Shown here: positions 6,653 through 16,015 of the stretch, piece after piece | How the letters are laid out: each line of letters opens with the position of its first letter | Position numbering within the stretch: position 1 is the first letter of the stretch | NCBI RefSeq assembly: GCF_015207755.1 | Contig: NZ_JADEWH010000005.1 | Span: 1 to 64,000, forward strand | Length of the DNA stretch: 64,000 nucleotides | Direction: 5' to 3' | Source of the DNA: Nodularia sp. LEGE 06071 | GTDB taxonomy: Bacteria; Cyanobacteriota; Cyanobacteriia; Cyanobacteriales; Nostocaceae | Notes under the pieces: model-generated | Seen by the model: only the letters and a program-made list of their open reading frames with translations | Told to the model about the DNA's origin: nothing | The model's database searches: none | Translations under genes and position numbers: made by a program

Positions 6653-7132
6653 TTAATTGCTCTTTAATAAGAGTACATCAGAACAGTCTACCTCTGTGAC
6701 TAAATCTTGAATTACGCGTCCAGAAGTGGGTTCTACCCAATTGGGGGCAATTTCTGCCAGTGGGATTAAAACAAAAGCCCGCTCTCGCATTCGGGGGTGA
6801 GGAATCTGGAGTTGGGGCGTATCCATGATTAAGTCATCATATAACAACAAATCTAAATCAAGCGATCGCGCACCCCAGCGCTCTTGACGCACTCGCCCAA
6901 ATTTTTGTTCAGTGGCCAGTAAAGTCTCTAATAATAAAAGTGGTGGCATTTGTACTTGCAATATGGCGCAACCATTTAAATAATCTGGCTGCGGTGGCCC
7001 GACAGCTTTAGTTCTATACCAACTGGACTTAGCCTGTAGCTTAATTCCTGGTGTTGTGGCTAATGTCTCTATAGCCGCGGCTAAAATCAGATCTGAATCG
7101 CCAATATTACCACCGAGGGCGATCGCACTCAT
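6653..7132 (-). CDS. folK: 2-amino-4-hydroxy-6-hydroxymethyldihydropteridine pyrophosphokinase
   Basis: HPPK transfers pyrophosphate from ATP to 6-hydroxymethyl-dihydropterin in folate synthesis. The family signature is plain: MSAIALGGNIGDS at the N-terminus, SSWYRTKAVGPPQPDYLNG, and RWGARSLDLDLLLYDD with the Mg-binding Asp pair, followed by IPHPRMRERAFVLIPLAEIAP. I chose ATG at 7132, where homology begins. An in-frame TTG at 7186 would add 18 residues (MFKPASLLQ...) with no family support. Length from ATG is about 159 residues, as usual for the family. Confidence 0.9.
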   Translation of the reverse strand: MSAIALGGNIGDSDLILAAAIETLATTPGIKLQAKSSWYRTKAVGPPQPDYLNGCAILQVQMPPLLLLETLLATEQKFGRVRQERWGARSLDLDLLLYDDLIMDTPQLQIPHPRMRERAFVLIPLAEIAPNWVEPTSGRVIQDLVTEVDCSDVLLLKSN

Positions 7133-7438
7133 TTGATCTGTCGCACCTTGAGCAGATATCTGTAATAAACTTGCTGGTTTGAACAATTAGTTAAAACTGG
7201 TGTATGAATACTGACAAAGAATTAAAAAATCCCGCAAAAATATTTTTATGTATTAATCAATTCAGTTAATTATTTATAGGCTATTATACTAACACAAACG
7301 TGGTGCGCTAACCCCAAGATTTTCACACAATGGATAGGTCTCAGGTACTTTAAGAGAGGAACTGATGTGGGAAAGCTCACCTCCTAGTTCAAGCACAGGT
7401 CAACCAATTGGAGCGACTCTGACAAGGAGGAAACGCCA

Positions 7439-9721
7439 TTGACCCCTGGTAATAATTACGAGAACAAGGAAGCGAAAAATGAGAGCTTACCACCCACAAA
7501 CTTTATGAGTACAAGGCAGTTATGGAGTCAAATCAATAGTGTTTCCTCTGGAATCACTAGTATATTTAGCAGCCGAGACCGACCGTTTTATCGTCGGCGC
7601 TGGTTTTGGGCAACTTTGGGTATAGGTGGTTCAATTATTGGACTGCACTACTTCATTAGCACCATCGATCAAAGTTTGCCAGAAAAATCGGAACTAAAAG
7701 TGACCAGCCGAGCGCAAACCTTAACCATCAAAGCTGTTGATGGAAGCATACTACAACAACAAGGTGAAGCCACCAGAGAACGGCTGAGACTGGAGGAAAT
7801 CCCAGATCAACTCAAACAAGCTTTTATTGCTTCAGAAGATAGAAGGTTTGAAAATCATCATGGTATTGATCCTCAAGGAATACTCAGAGCCGCTTTAAAT
7901 AATATGCGATCGCAGACTGTAGTAGAAGGTGGTAGTACCATCACCCAACAGCTAGCGCGAATTCTCTTCCTCAAACAAGAGCGGACAATCTGGCGCAAAC
8001 TCAAAGAAGTGCGTCTAGCTCAGAAAATGGAGCAAGAGTTAACCAAAAATCAAATTATCGAACGTTACCTAAACTTGGTTTATTTAGGATCTGGAGCTTA
8101 TGGTGTAGCCGATGCCGCCTGGGTATACTTCAGTAAAACGGTAGACCAACTCACCCTAGCGGAAGCGGCAATGATTGCCGGATTAGCTCCGGCCCCAAGT
8201 TTATACTCCCCAATCCAAAATCCTACAGCCGCCATCCAGCGACGAAATATAGTATTGCAACGGATGTATGAAGATGAACTAATTACATCAGCCCAAAGGC
8301 AGACATCAGCTCAGGAAGCGCTCAACCTCAACAGTAGTTTTCCCCAGCGGCTACAAGTACAATCGCCCTACTTCGCCAGTTACGTCCTCCAAGAATTACC
8401 CAAGTATGTTTCTGCTGATTTGTTGACACAAGGAGGTTTAGTAGTCGAAACTACCCTGAATCCCACTTGGCAGCAAGCCGCAGAAGCCGCAGTTACCAAA
8501 ACCTTGAAAAATCAAGGTCGCTGGCAGAACTTTACTCAAGCATCTTTGGTAGCCATAGACCCCCGCAACGGTGAAATTCAGGCCATGGTGGGAGGAAAAG
8601 ACTTTAGTAAAAATCAATTTAATCGGGTTACCCAAGCAAAGCGTCAGCCAGGCTCGACATTTAAAGGATTTGTCTATGCCGCAGCCATAGCCAGCGGTAA
8701 AAGTCCCAACGACAGGTATTTGGATGCACCTTTTGTCGTCGATGGCTATGAACCACAAAACTATGGCAGAAATTTTCGCGGCTCCATGACCATCAGAGAT
8801 GCCCTCACCCGTTCCATTAATGTAATTGCGGTGAAGGTATTGCTGGATGTGGGATTTGAGCCAATTATGAATACTGCCCGCAAATTGGGCATTAAATCCG
8901 AACTCCAGCCCACCTATTCTTTAGCCCTGGGTTCCCATGAAGTCAATCTACTAGAGTTAACCAACGCTTATGGCAGCTTTGCTACTCAAGGATTGTACAT
9001 AGAAGCTCATGGCATTCGCCGTATCCTCAACCGTCAAGGACAAGTGGTTTGGTCAAACGATTTCCAGCATCAGCGAGTTCTTGACCCCACCAGTGCCGGG
9101 ATTATGACCTGGATGCTACGCAACGTCGTCGAAGCCGGTACTGGCGGCCCTGCCCAATTAAAGAATAGACCTGTTGCCGGCAAAACCGGAACCTCCGATG
9201 AATCCCGCGATTTGTGGTTTATTGGGTACATTCCCCAAATAGTCACAGGCGTTTGGTTAGGTAATGATAACAACCGTCCCACATCGGGAGGTAGTGGTAG
9301 TGCTGCTTACACCTGGCGAGCATTTATGGAAAAAGCAGTGGAGGGAATGCCTGTAGAAAAGTTTCCCGAAAGACCCAAACTACAAGGTCGCGTCGGTAGC
9401 ATTAAGGCGCAGCCTATCAAACCGAAATCAGTGCAGCATCGTTCTCTTTCCCCTGCGGCAAGTGAGCCAAGTCCCCCCAGTGCTAAAGTTACCCGCTCAT
9501 CCAGAAGTTCCAGAAGACGTTCTCAGCCACAAACCACCAATCAACCTGCTAGACCTGCTAGAGTATCTTCCCCTCCCAGAAGAACTAGAAGAGTACAATC
9601 AGATGCTGCGCCACCCACCATCAAGCCCCGTTCTTCACCCCCCGCCAGTCCTTCTAGTTCGGCAAAGCCCCAGCCTTCCTGGAGGGAGAGACTTAGACCT
9701 AGCTCGCCTCCGGGGGATTAG
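7439..9721 (+). CDS. Class A penicillin-binding protein (PBP1a type)
   Basis: A 760-residue bifunctional peptidoglycan synthase. A short cytoplasmic tail and one membrane segment (about residues 55-72) precede the GT51 transglycosylase domain (EDRRFENHHGIDPQG with catalytic Glu, GGSTITQQLARILF, and LNLVYLGSGAYGV). The transpeptidase carries SxxK in PGSTFKGF, SxN in RSINVIAV and KTG in VAGKTGTSDES. The C-terminal 110 residues are a Pro/Ser/Arg-rich disordered tail. The start is TTG at 7439, chosen because AAGGAGG stands eight bases upstream. The 3' end overlaps the convergent GGDEF/EAL gene by 23 bp. Acts in septal or lateral wall growth at the inner membrane. Confidence 0.9.
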   Translation: MTPGNNYENKEAKNESLPPTNFMSTRQLWSQINSVSSGITSIFSSRDRPFYRRRWFWATLGIGGSIIGLHYFISTIDQSLPEKSELKVTSRAQTLTIKAVDGSILQQQGEATRERLRLEEIPDQLKQAFIASEDRRFENHHGIDPQGILRAALNNMRSQTVVEGGSTITQQLARILFLKQERTIWRKLKEVRLAQKMEQELTKNQIIERYLNLVYLGSGAYGVADAAWVYFSKTVDQLTLAEAAMIAGLAPAPSLYSPIQNPTAAIQRRNIVLQRMYEDELITSAQRQTSAQEALNLNSSFPQRLQVQSPYFASYVLQELPKYVSADLLTQGGLVVETTLNPTWQQAAEAAVTKTLKNQGRWQNFTQASLVAIDPRNGEIQAMVGGKDFSKNQFNRVTQAKRQPGSTFKGFVYAAAIASGKSPNDRYLDAPFVVDGYEPQNYGRNFRGSMTIRDALTRSINVIAVKVLLDVGFEPIMNTARKLGIKSELQPTYSLALGSHEVNLLELTNAYGSFATQGLYIEAHGIRRILNRQGQVVWSNDFQHQRVLDPTSAGIMTWMLRNVVEAGTGGPAQLKNRPVAGKTGTSDESRDLWFIGYIPQIVTGVWLGNDNNRPTSGGSGSAAYTWRAFMEKAVEGMPVEKFPERPKLQGRVGSIKAQPIKPKSVQHRSLSPAASEPSPPSAKVTRSSRSSRRRSQPQTTNQPARPARVSSPPRRTRRVQSDAAPPTIKPRSSPPASPSSSAKPQPSWRERLRPSSPPGD

Positions 9722-12395
9722 AAACAGACAAGGGAGAAGGAGAAACTATTTGCCCATGCAATCCCCCATCCTTTTCAAGTTGGAGAATTTCTGTAGCCTT
9801 TTCAGCCGACAGGGGTTTGTAGAACAGAAAACCCTGAACATCCTCACAATCGATGGATGCCAAAAAATCCAGTTCCTCTTGCTTTTCTACCCCTTCGGCA
9901 GTTAATGTCAATCCTAGACTTCTCCCCAAAGTCACGATCGCCTGGACAATATGAGCAGCTTTGGCATCCTTTGTCAACTCTTGGATGAAAGACCTGTCAA
10001 TTTTTAAATTGTGAAATGGTAACATTTGTAAACGCGACAGCGAAGAATGACCAGTACCAAAGTCATCAATAGAAAAATGAACGCCCATCTGCTGTAAATT
10101 TTGCAACACAGTTCTAGTAAAATCTGAATCTTCAATGGCTGTCGTTTCTGTGATTTCTAATTCTAAAAATTCCGCGTCTAAACCTGTCTGTTCTAAAATT
10201 GTCGCTACAGTCTGCACCAGTGTAGGTTGGTGGAACTGTTGAGGAGATAAATTGACGGCAATAGTCAGGGGAGAAAATCCGGCTTGCTGCCAAGCTTGAT
10301 TTTGAATACAGGCTGTATGTAATACCCATTCGCCAATAGGGATAATTAATCCATTTACCTCAGCCAGAGGAATGAAAACATTGGGCGCGACTAATCCCAT
10401 ATCAGGGTGCTGCCAACGCAACAGCGCTTCCATACCAGTAATTTTTTTCGTGATAATATTTATTTTAGGCTGATAATAGACCATTAATTCTTTCCTTTCT
10501 AGGGCATAGCGCAAGCTCTTTTCTAAGGTGAGGAGTTCAGGATTTTTGGTATTGAGGGTATTGTTGTAAAACTGGTAGTTATTTCTGCCCTGATCCTTGG
10601 CATAATACAAAGCAGTATCTGCCTGCTGAATTAAAGTTTCAGCATCAGGACTATGTTCATCAAGTAAGGCAATGCCGATGCTGGCACTCACATATAGTTC
10701 GTGTCCGTCCAGATAAAATACATCCTCTAAGGCTTGTAAAAGCCTCTGTGCTACCTGGGATACTTCTTCAAGATAATTCACGCGCGGTAGGAGGATGGTA
10801 AATTCATCACCTCCCCAACGGGCAAAAGTATCTCCCTCTCTGAGACAGTTTTTCAATCTTTGCGCCACGTCTTGTAATAATCGATCTCCCAGTTTATGAC
10901 CCAAGGTGTCATTGATCCCCTTAAAACGATCTAAATCAAGAAACATCACCGCTAAAGCTTCCCCATTGCGAAACGAGTTGGGTACGGCTTTATGCAGCAT
11001 CTCATCGAATAATAGCCGATTGGGTAATTCAGTCAGGAGATCATGAAGAGCCTGAAAGCGGATCTTGGCAAATACCTGCTGACGCTGCCAAGCACCACTG
11101 ATACTGGCGGCCATTGTCAAAAGTGTAGTTTCTTCATGCTTCGACCAAAGACGCTCTGTGGAACAATCTACTAAGCCAAGATAACCCCAAAATTCTTTTT
11201 CTAGCCGCAGAGGTACTAGAAGCAGAGATTTGATGCCGTCTCTGGAGAGTAATTCTCGCTCGGCGGCAGGAAATTCTCTTGTGAGTCCCTTAATTGGTTG
11301 TCCACGAGAGAGAACAGCATACCAACGTTCTAATTCAGCAGACCGATAAGTTTTCTTTTGCCAGTGGTGGAGGGAAGATCCTGTTTTGACGTTTGTCCAT
11401 TCAAACTGGAGGCTAACTGCCATTTCCCCGGTTTCTGCATCGATGTGGTTACTAAAGAAATAGACGCGATCTACCTTAGCGGCTTCTCCCAGCACCGCCA
11501 TCACTTTGTCAATAGCCATTTCATAGTTCATTTCTACCAGCAAATAATTGGTTGCTTCTGCAACTGCCTTGAGCAAGCGATCGCGCTGCTTTAGCTCGGC
11601 TTCAGCTTGTTTTTGCTGTGTAATTTCCCTAGCAACAAAAGTTCTAATTAAATCACTTTCTGGCAAAAAATGTACGGATTGTTCAAAGATTTTTTGACCA
11701 ACTTGCACCTCCCGCACAAAAGGATTTTTCTGGCGATTAGCCACTGCACTGAGTAAGCCTGTCAGCATCGGGTGTTGTTTGCCCATTGTCTTGAGTTTGG
11801 GAAACTCCAAAGACGCAGCTGGATTGAGATAAGTTACCCTCCCTTTTAAATCAATCTCAATAATCGGATTGGGGATCATTTCTGGGAAAGACGCTAAACG
11901 AGCTAAGGCTGTATCATTAGCTTCTTCAGAGTCAGGATCACTCAGTAAAAATGTAAAATCATTCAGGGGGTCGGCTTCCCGTGACAGAAATTCCGATAGG
12001 TCTTCAACTTCAGAACAGGCCAAAAATGCTGATTCTGAAAGGTTAGAAACAGCATAGTATTTAGCCTGAGCTTGATTGTTACCAAATATAATGACATCTC
12101 CATGCTTGAGGTTATGAGAGAAGCATTTAGTCCCATTGACTAATAACCCATTACTACTACCCCTGCCTGTGAAGTTACCATCTATAATCCGAAAGCGATA
12201 TTGGTCAGTTTCTGCAATAGTTACTCGCAATAAAATTGCGTGTTGCCTGGATACTGAAGGTGAACGAAGGACGATAGAGTTTTCACGATGCCGTCCCAGA
12301 GAATAAGTAGCCTCGTGAAGGGGGATAATCTGCTGTCCTTGAGAGTCTTGGACAACCAACAGGTGGCGTATTTGTTCCCACTCATTTTCTGGCAT
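9699..12395 (-). CDS. FHA-PAS-GAF-GGDEF-EAL cyclic-di-GMP signalling protein
   Basis: An 898-residue soluble multidomain regulator. The N-terminal FHA domain (about 20-105; YSLGRHRENSIVL, SRQHA, GSSNGLLVNG) binds phosphothreonine. A PAS-like domain (about 165-270) and a GAF domain (about 280-440) follow. The diguanylate cyclase domain has an intact GGDEF (RWGGDEFTILL, about 527). The phosphodiesterase domain has an intact EAL (GMEALLRWQHP, about 655) plus DDFGTGHSS. Both active sites look competent, so net activity is unclear. The FHA domain suggests input from Ser/Thr kinases, several of which lie nearby in the window. No upstream neighbour shares its direction, so it is monocistronic. Confidence 0.9.
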   Translation of the reverse strand: MPENEWEQIRHLLVVQDSQGQQIIPLHEATYSLGRHRENSIVLRSPSVSRQHAILLRVTIAETDQYRFRIIDGNFTGRGSSNGLLVNGTKCFSHNLKHGDVIIFGNNQAQAKYYAVSNLSESAFLACSEVEDLSEFLSREADPLNDFTFLLSDPDSEEANDTALARLASFPEMIPNPIIEIDLKGRVTYLNPAASLEFPKLKTMGKQHPMLTGLLSAVANRQKNPFVREVQVGQKIFEQSVHFLPESDLIRTFVAREITQQKQAEAELKQRDRLLKAVAEATNYLLVEMNYEMAIDKVMAVLGEAAKVDRVYFFSNHIDAETGEMAVSLQFEWTNVKTGSSLHHWQKKTYRSAELERWYAVLSRGQPIKGLTREFPAAERELLSRDGIKSLLLVPLRLEKEFWGYLGLVDCSTERLWSKHEETTLLTMAASISGAWQRQQVFAKIRFQALHDLLTELPNRLLFDEMLHKAVPNSFRNGEALAVMFLDLDRFKGINDTLGHKLGDRLLQDVAQRLKNCLREGDTFARWGGDEFTILLPRVNYLEEVSQVAQRLLQALEDVFYLDGHELYVSASIGIALLDEHSPDAETLIQQADTALYYAKDQGRNNYQFYNNTLNTKNPELLTLEKSLRYALERKELMVYYQPKINIITKKITGMEALLRWQHPDMGLVAPNVFIPLAEVNGLIIPIGEWVLHTACIQNQAWQQAGFSPLTIAVNLSPQQFHQPTLVQTVATILEQTGLDAEFLELEITETTAIEDSDFTRTVLQNLQQMGVHFSIDDFGTGHSSLSRLQMLPFHNLKIDRSFIQELTKDAKAAHIVQAIVTLGRSLGLTLTAEGVEKQEELDFLASIDCEDVQGFLFYKPLSAEKATEILQLEKDGGLHGQIVSPSPLSVSNPPEAS

Positions 12396-12747
12396 TACTC
12401 ATCCTTAACTTTTTATATCTGAGAATTTTTTGAGAAAAACATGGATTAAATTAATTTGATTTTTCAGTCTTTGTTTTCTGGAAAATCTCTGCTATATCTG
12501 AGGAGTAATCCCAATTTTTCACCAGTTTATGCAACTGATCTCTTTTGCTCACAGTCTTAAAATTTAATGCTAGGTTCAACACCAGGATTAAATCAAATAC
12601 TTAAGTTAATATATCGTATATTTGCGTAATGGTGACTTTAATGCCACTAATTTATCGATTAAATGAACTCTTTCATATGAAGAATAAAATCAGATTTCTC
12701 TGCGGTAAGTGTTGGGTGTCGTGATGTCAAGCTAACTTGTCTTGAAA
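12396..12747. other. Gene-poor AT-rich stretch upstream of the GGDEF/EAL gene
   Basis: I see no ORF, clear hairpin or repeat in this stretch. It should hold the promoter of the minus-strand GGDEF/EAL gene near 12400-12460. Confidence 0.5.
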
Positions 12748-12840
12748 TCAAGTACTGCGACTGAAAAACACCGCAGCTAGCACAATTAAACCTAACAACG
12801 CTAAAGGTACCCACAGATTAGGCAGATTCAATAAATTCAT
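12748..12840 (-). CDS. Possible 30-residue single-pass membrane peptide
   Basis: ATG at 12840 on the minus strand opens 30 codons: MNLLNLPNLWVPLALLGLIV followed by a short hydrophobic end and the polar tail SRST. Size and shape match the tiny single-helix subunits of cyanobacterial photosynthetic complexes, but the sequence is not one I recognise (compared from memory with PsbT, PsbX, PsbY, PetL, PetM, PetN and PsaM). No strong ribosome-binding site is visible. It stands alone in an 825-bp gap. Its clean helix and polar ends argue against chance, but confidence is limited. Confidence 0.4.
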   Translation of the reverse strand: MNLLNLPNLWVPLALLGLIVLAAVFFSRST

Positions 12841-13220
12841 CACGTATTGCGGTTGGTAATTTAATTTTGTTTTTTGAATGAGTTTTGTGATCTTCTCAGA
12901 GGATCATGAGAATTTTCAGACTCCAATGATCCGCATATCTCGCTACCCCTGCCGATTTTGCCAGTCAGGTGCGTTGCTGATTGTTGGGGTGAAGTTCTGT
13001 TTGCGGTTCCTAGAAGCATTTTCTAAACTATCAGATATGATGTCAATATCAGTTTATGGATGGTTTGATGGTTTGTCAATCTCCCGGAATATGATGTACA
13101 GTGTGTCTGGTTTGTCCGGAATGTCATGGTAATTTACGTCTTGGACAAAACTGTTTTCACAGTCTTGATCAGCGATAATCCTTTTATATTTTATACATCA
13201 ACCCGCACGGAGAATATATC
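12841..13220. other. Upstream region of the sensor/polyferredoxin gene
   Basis: About 380 bp with no convincing gene. A plus-strand ORF at 12878-13132 has poor codon character and no homology I can see. The promoter and leader of the 13221 gene should lie here. Confidence 0.45.
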
Positions 13221-15746
13221 ATGACATCTCCAGAAACGGTTATATGGCTACAAGAACGCACACCTTTAGGAATTCTCTCACCTGCGGTGCTAGATGCGAT
13301 CGCTCAAGTCATTGAGTCAAAATTTTTTCCAGCCGGAAGCCGTTTAGTTAGTGAAGGTACTTCCCCAGAAGCGCTTTACATTCTGCAACAAGGGCAACTC
13401 GAAAGCCAGACTAGCAGTAAAAATAACCCCGCCTTAGCCTGTGGTTTTCTCCCCGGCGCAATCGTTCAACTCAAGGAATTGCTGTTAGATGAGTTAACTC
13501 CTTGTACAGTTACTACTGTGACTGAATGCCAGTTGTTGGTGATATCTGCTGCTAATTTTCGTTCATTAGTCGCCCAATACCCGGAAATTTCTCAGGCCTT
13601 TTCCCGTTTACTCGCTCAAGAATTGGCGCAGGTAACATCTGCACTTGGCTATGAACAAGAACGTGCTGTCGCCTTGCGGCCATATCTGGTTACCAAAGCC
13701 CAACGCGGAATTGTGGGTACAAGTCGCTATGCTGTGCGTCTGCGAGAGCAAATTAGAGAAGCCGCAAGCAAAGGTGAATCTGTAGAAATTTTCGGCGAAC
13801 CAGGCTTAGAAAAAGATAATATAGCCGCCCTAATTCACTACGGGTCACCCAAAAGGCGAGAACCGATTATTAAGGTCAACTGTGGAATTCTCCAAACGAG
13901 CGGGATGGATTTGTTCGGTCGCGCTGGGGGTAAACCAGGACTATTAGAATGGCTGGGGGAAGGCACGATTGTTTTTAACAATATCCAAGAATTGCCTCCA
14001 GAATTATTACCGTCTGTGGCACAGTTGGTAAAAACAGGCAAATATACTCCGGTGACTCGTGCGGGAGAACCAGCTGCTGAACCTCGCCCCTGTAAAGCCC
14101 GTGTGATCATTGTTTCCGAAAAAACTCAATCGGAGATTGAACGGTGTATTGGTTGTATGATTAAAGTGCCGCCGCTACGGGTACGGAAAACAGATATTCA
14201 AGCCCAAGTAGAATATTACACCAGTCTTTATATTCGGGGTAAGGGTCTTTCTAAACCAAAAATAACCCCAGAAGCTTTGCGGCGCTTACAGTCCTACGAT
14301 TTCCCCGGTAATCTCAAGGAATTAAAAAATCTTGTGGAACGGGCAATTGTACAGGTAGGTGATGGCCGAGAGTTAACAGAAGAAATATTTTGGTCAGCCC
14401 AAACGCAGAAAAAACAATTACGTCTCAACCTTTTAAATGCTTATCCTCGGTTGCGGCAATTTCTGCGGAGTCCTTGGTGGCCAGATCGGATTAATTATGG
14501 TTTGACGTTCGCCGGGTTTGCGGTGATCATTGCCATTTTATTTATGGGGCCGCAAACACGCGATCGCAATTTTGTTTTAAATTTCTTTTGGGCTTGGTGG
14601 TGGCCGTTCTTTCTGTTTCTCTTCCCCTTCTTAGGTCGAATCTGGTGTTCTGTCTGTCCTTTTATGATCTACGGCGAAATTACCCAAAAACTTTCGCTAT
14701 GGCTGTTTCCCAGACAACTCAAAGGTTGGCCGAGACAAAAAGCTGAAAAATGGGGCGGATGGTTCATGTTTGGACTATTTGCCTTGATTTTCTTATGGGA
14801 AGAACTCTGGGATTTACAAAATACCGCCTATCTTTCCGCTTGTTTACTACTGTTAATTACGGCTGGGGCGATGATTTTCTCAGCCATTTTTGAGCGGCGG
14901 TTTTGGTGTCGGTATCTTTGTCCTATTGGGGGAATGAATGGTTTATTTGCTAAACTTTCGATGACTGAACTCAGGGCGCAACAAGGTATCTGTTCGGCTT
15001 CTTGCACTACTTATCAGTGTTACAAAGGCGGCCCCGAAAAGGGCGAAGGCTTAGAAACTAATGGCTGTCCGGTATATTCCCACCCAGCACAGTTGTCAGA
15101 CAATCGAGACTGTGTATTGTGTATGACTTGTCTCAAAGCTTGTCCCCATCGTTCCGTTGAGTTCAATTTGCGTCCCCCGGCGATTGAACTGTGGACAACT
15201 CATACACCCCACAGCTATGAAGTGGCGTTGTTGTTTTTGCTGTTGGGTGGAGTTTATCTGCATCGTTTACCAGAGTTGCAGTCTTGGTTAGGTTTAGAAA
15301 TTGATTTAACTTTGTTTTGGCAGCATTTGGGATTTTCTCTGCTAATTTTGATCATCCCGACGGCGGTAATTTTTGCGGCTTATGGCTTGATGCAGTTAAC
15401 TAAATTTGGGCGGAAACCTCGACCATTTCTGGAACTTACCTATGGTTACCTACCATTGGTGCTGGGGGGTAACTTAGCTCATTATCTGCGTTTGGGTTTG
15501 GGTGAAGGTGGGCGAATTTTACCTGTGACTTTTGCTACTTTTGGTTTAAATGGGGAACAATTACCAATTTTGGTAGCTCATCCAACTGTGATTGACTTTT
15601 TACAAGGTGCTACTCTGATTTTCTCAGTGTTATTAACGATGATTTTAACCCAAAAAATTGCTCGTCAACCTGTGCGATCGCTCTTTTGGCAACATCTAGC
15701 CGCCATTGGCTTGGGAGTTACTATGTGGGCAATTATTGTGGCTTAA
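13221..15746 (+). CDS. Cyclic-nucleotide-binding/degenerate sigma54-activator AAA/polyferredoxin membrane fusion
   Basis: An 841-residue three-part protein. Residues about 15-130 form a CRP/cNMP-type sensor (FFPAGSRLVSEGTSPEALYI). Residues about 165-385 align with the sigma54-interaction AAA domain (KVNCGILQTSGMDLFGRAGG, VPPLRVRKTDI, YDFPGNLKELKNLVERAI). However, Walker A reads GEPGLEKD, Walker B reads GTIVFNNI instead of TLFLDEI, and GAFTGA is absent. From about 424 there are several membrane helices with NapH/NosR-like cysteine clusters: WCSVCP (about 474), CRYLCP (about 564), CSASC...CYKGG (about 591) and the ferredoxin-like CVLCMTCLKACPH (about 630). It probably couples membrane redox chemistry to a sensor. 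Cyanobacteria lack sigma54, so the AAA part must do something else. Confidence 0.85.
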   Translation: MTSPETVIWLQERTPLGILSPAVLDAIAQVIESKFFPAGSRLVSEGTSPEALYILQQGQLESQTSSKNNPALACGFLPGAIVQLKELLLDELTPCTVTTVTECQLLVISAANFRSLVAQYPEISQAFSRLLAQELAQVTSALGYEQERAVALRPYLVTKAQRGIVGTSRYAVRLREQIREAASKGESVEIFGEPGLEKDNIAALIHYGSPKRREPIIKVNCGILQTSGMDLFGRAGGKPGLLEWLGEGTIVFNNIQELPPELLPSVAQLVKTGKYTPVTRAGEPAAEPRPCKARVIIVSEKTQSEIERCIGCMIKVPPLRVRKTDIQAQVEYYTSLYIRGKGLSKPKITPEALRRLQSYDFPGNLKELKNLVERAIVQVGDGRELTEEIFWSAQTQKKQLRLNLLNAYPRLRQFLRSPWWPDRINYGLTFAGFAVIIAILFMGPQTRDRNFVLNFFWAWWWPFFLFLFPFLGRIWCSVCPFMIYGEITQKLSLWLFPRQLKGWPRQKAEKWGGWFMFGLFALIFLWEELWDLQNTAYLSACLLLLITAGAMIFSAIFERRFWCRYLCPIGGMNGLFAKLSMTELRAQQGICSASCTTYQCYKGGPEKGEGLETNGCPVYSHPAQLSDNRDCVLCMTCLKACPHRSVEFNLRPPAIELWTTHTPHSYEVALLFLLLGGVYLHRLPELQSWLGLEIDLTLFWQHLGFSLLILIIPTAVIFAAYGLMQLTKFGRKPRPFLELTYGYLPLVLGGNLAHYLRLGLGEGGRILPVTFATFGLNGEQLPILVAHPTVIDFLQGATLIFSVLLTMILTQKIARQPVRSLFWQHLAAIGLGVTMWAIIVA

Positions 15747-15767
15747 AGAAAAATACTCCTGCTCCCT

Positions 15768-15934
15768 CTCCTTAGTAACTACGGTATACACACAAGTGAT
15801 CGAATCGCCCCCTAGCCCCCAATTATGGGGGAACAAGAATTTTCAAAGTCCCCCAGACTTGGGGGATTTAGGGGGCAAAATAGACGTAAACGCAGACAGA
15901 TAGGACTTGTGTGTACACGGTAGCTCCTTAGTAA
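15768..15934. mobile_element. MITE copy 2 with 11-bp target-site duplication
   Basis: Inverted termini CTACGGTATACACACAAG (15779-15796) and CTTGTGTGTACACGGTAG (15906-15923) match at 16 of 18 positions. The direct repeat CTCCTTAGTAA flanks both sides (15768-15778 and 15924-15934). The target was itself a palindrome (CCTCTCCTTA...TAAGGAGAGG). The interior is the reverse complement of copy 1. The duplication shows genuine insertion by transposition. Confidence 0.8.
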
Positions 15935-16015
15935 GGAGAGGGTTGGGGTGAGGTTTCATGAGTTTTTTCAAAAATTCAAACAACTGAATTTGTTTGGTGT
16001 CATCCTGGGAAAATA

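Noticed and set aside
12878-13132. 84-residue ORF upstream of the sensor/polyferredoxin gene
   Set aside because: Poor codon character, no RBS, no homology that I can see; lies in a promoter region.
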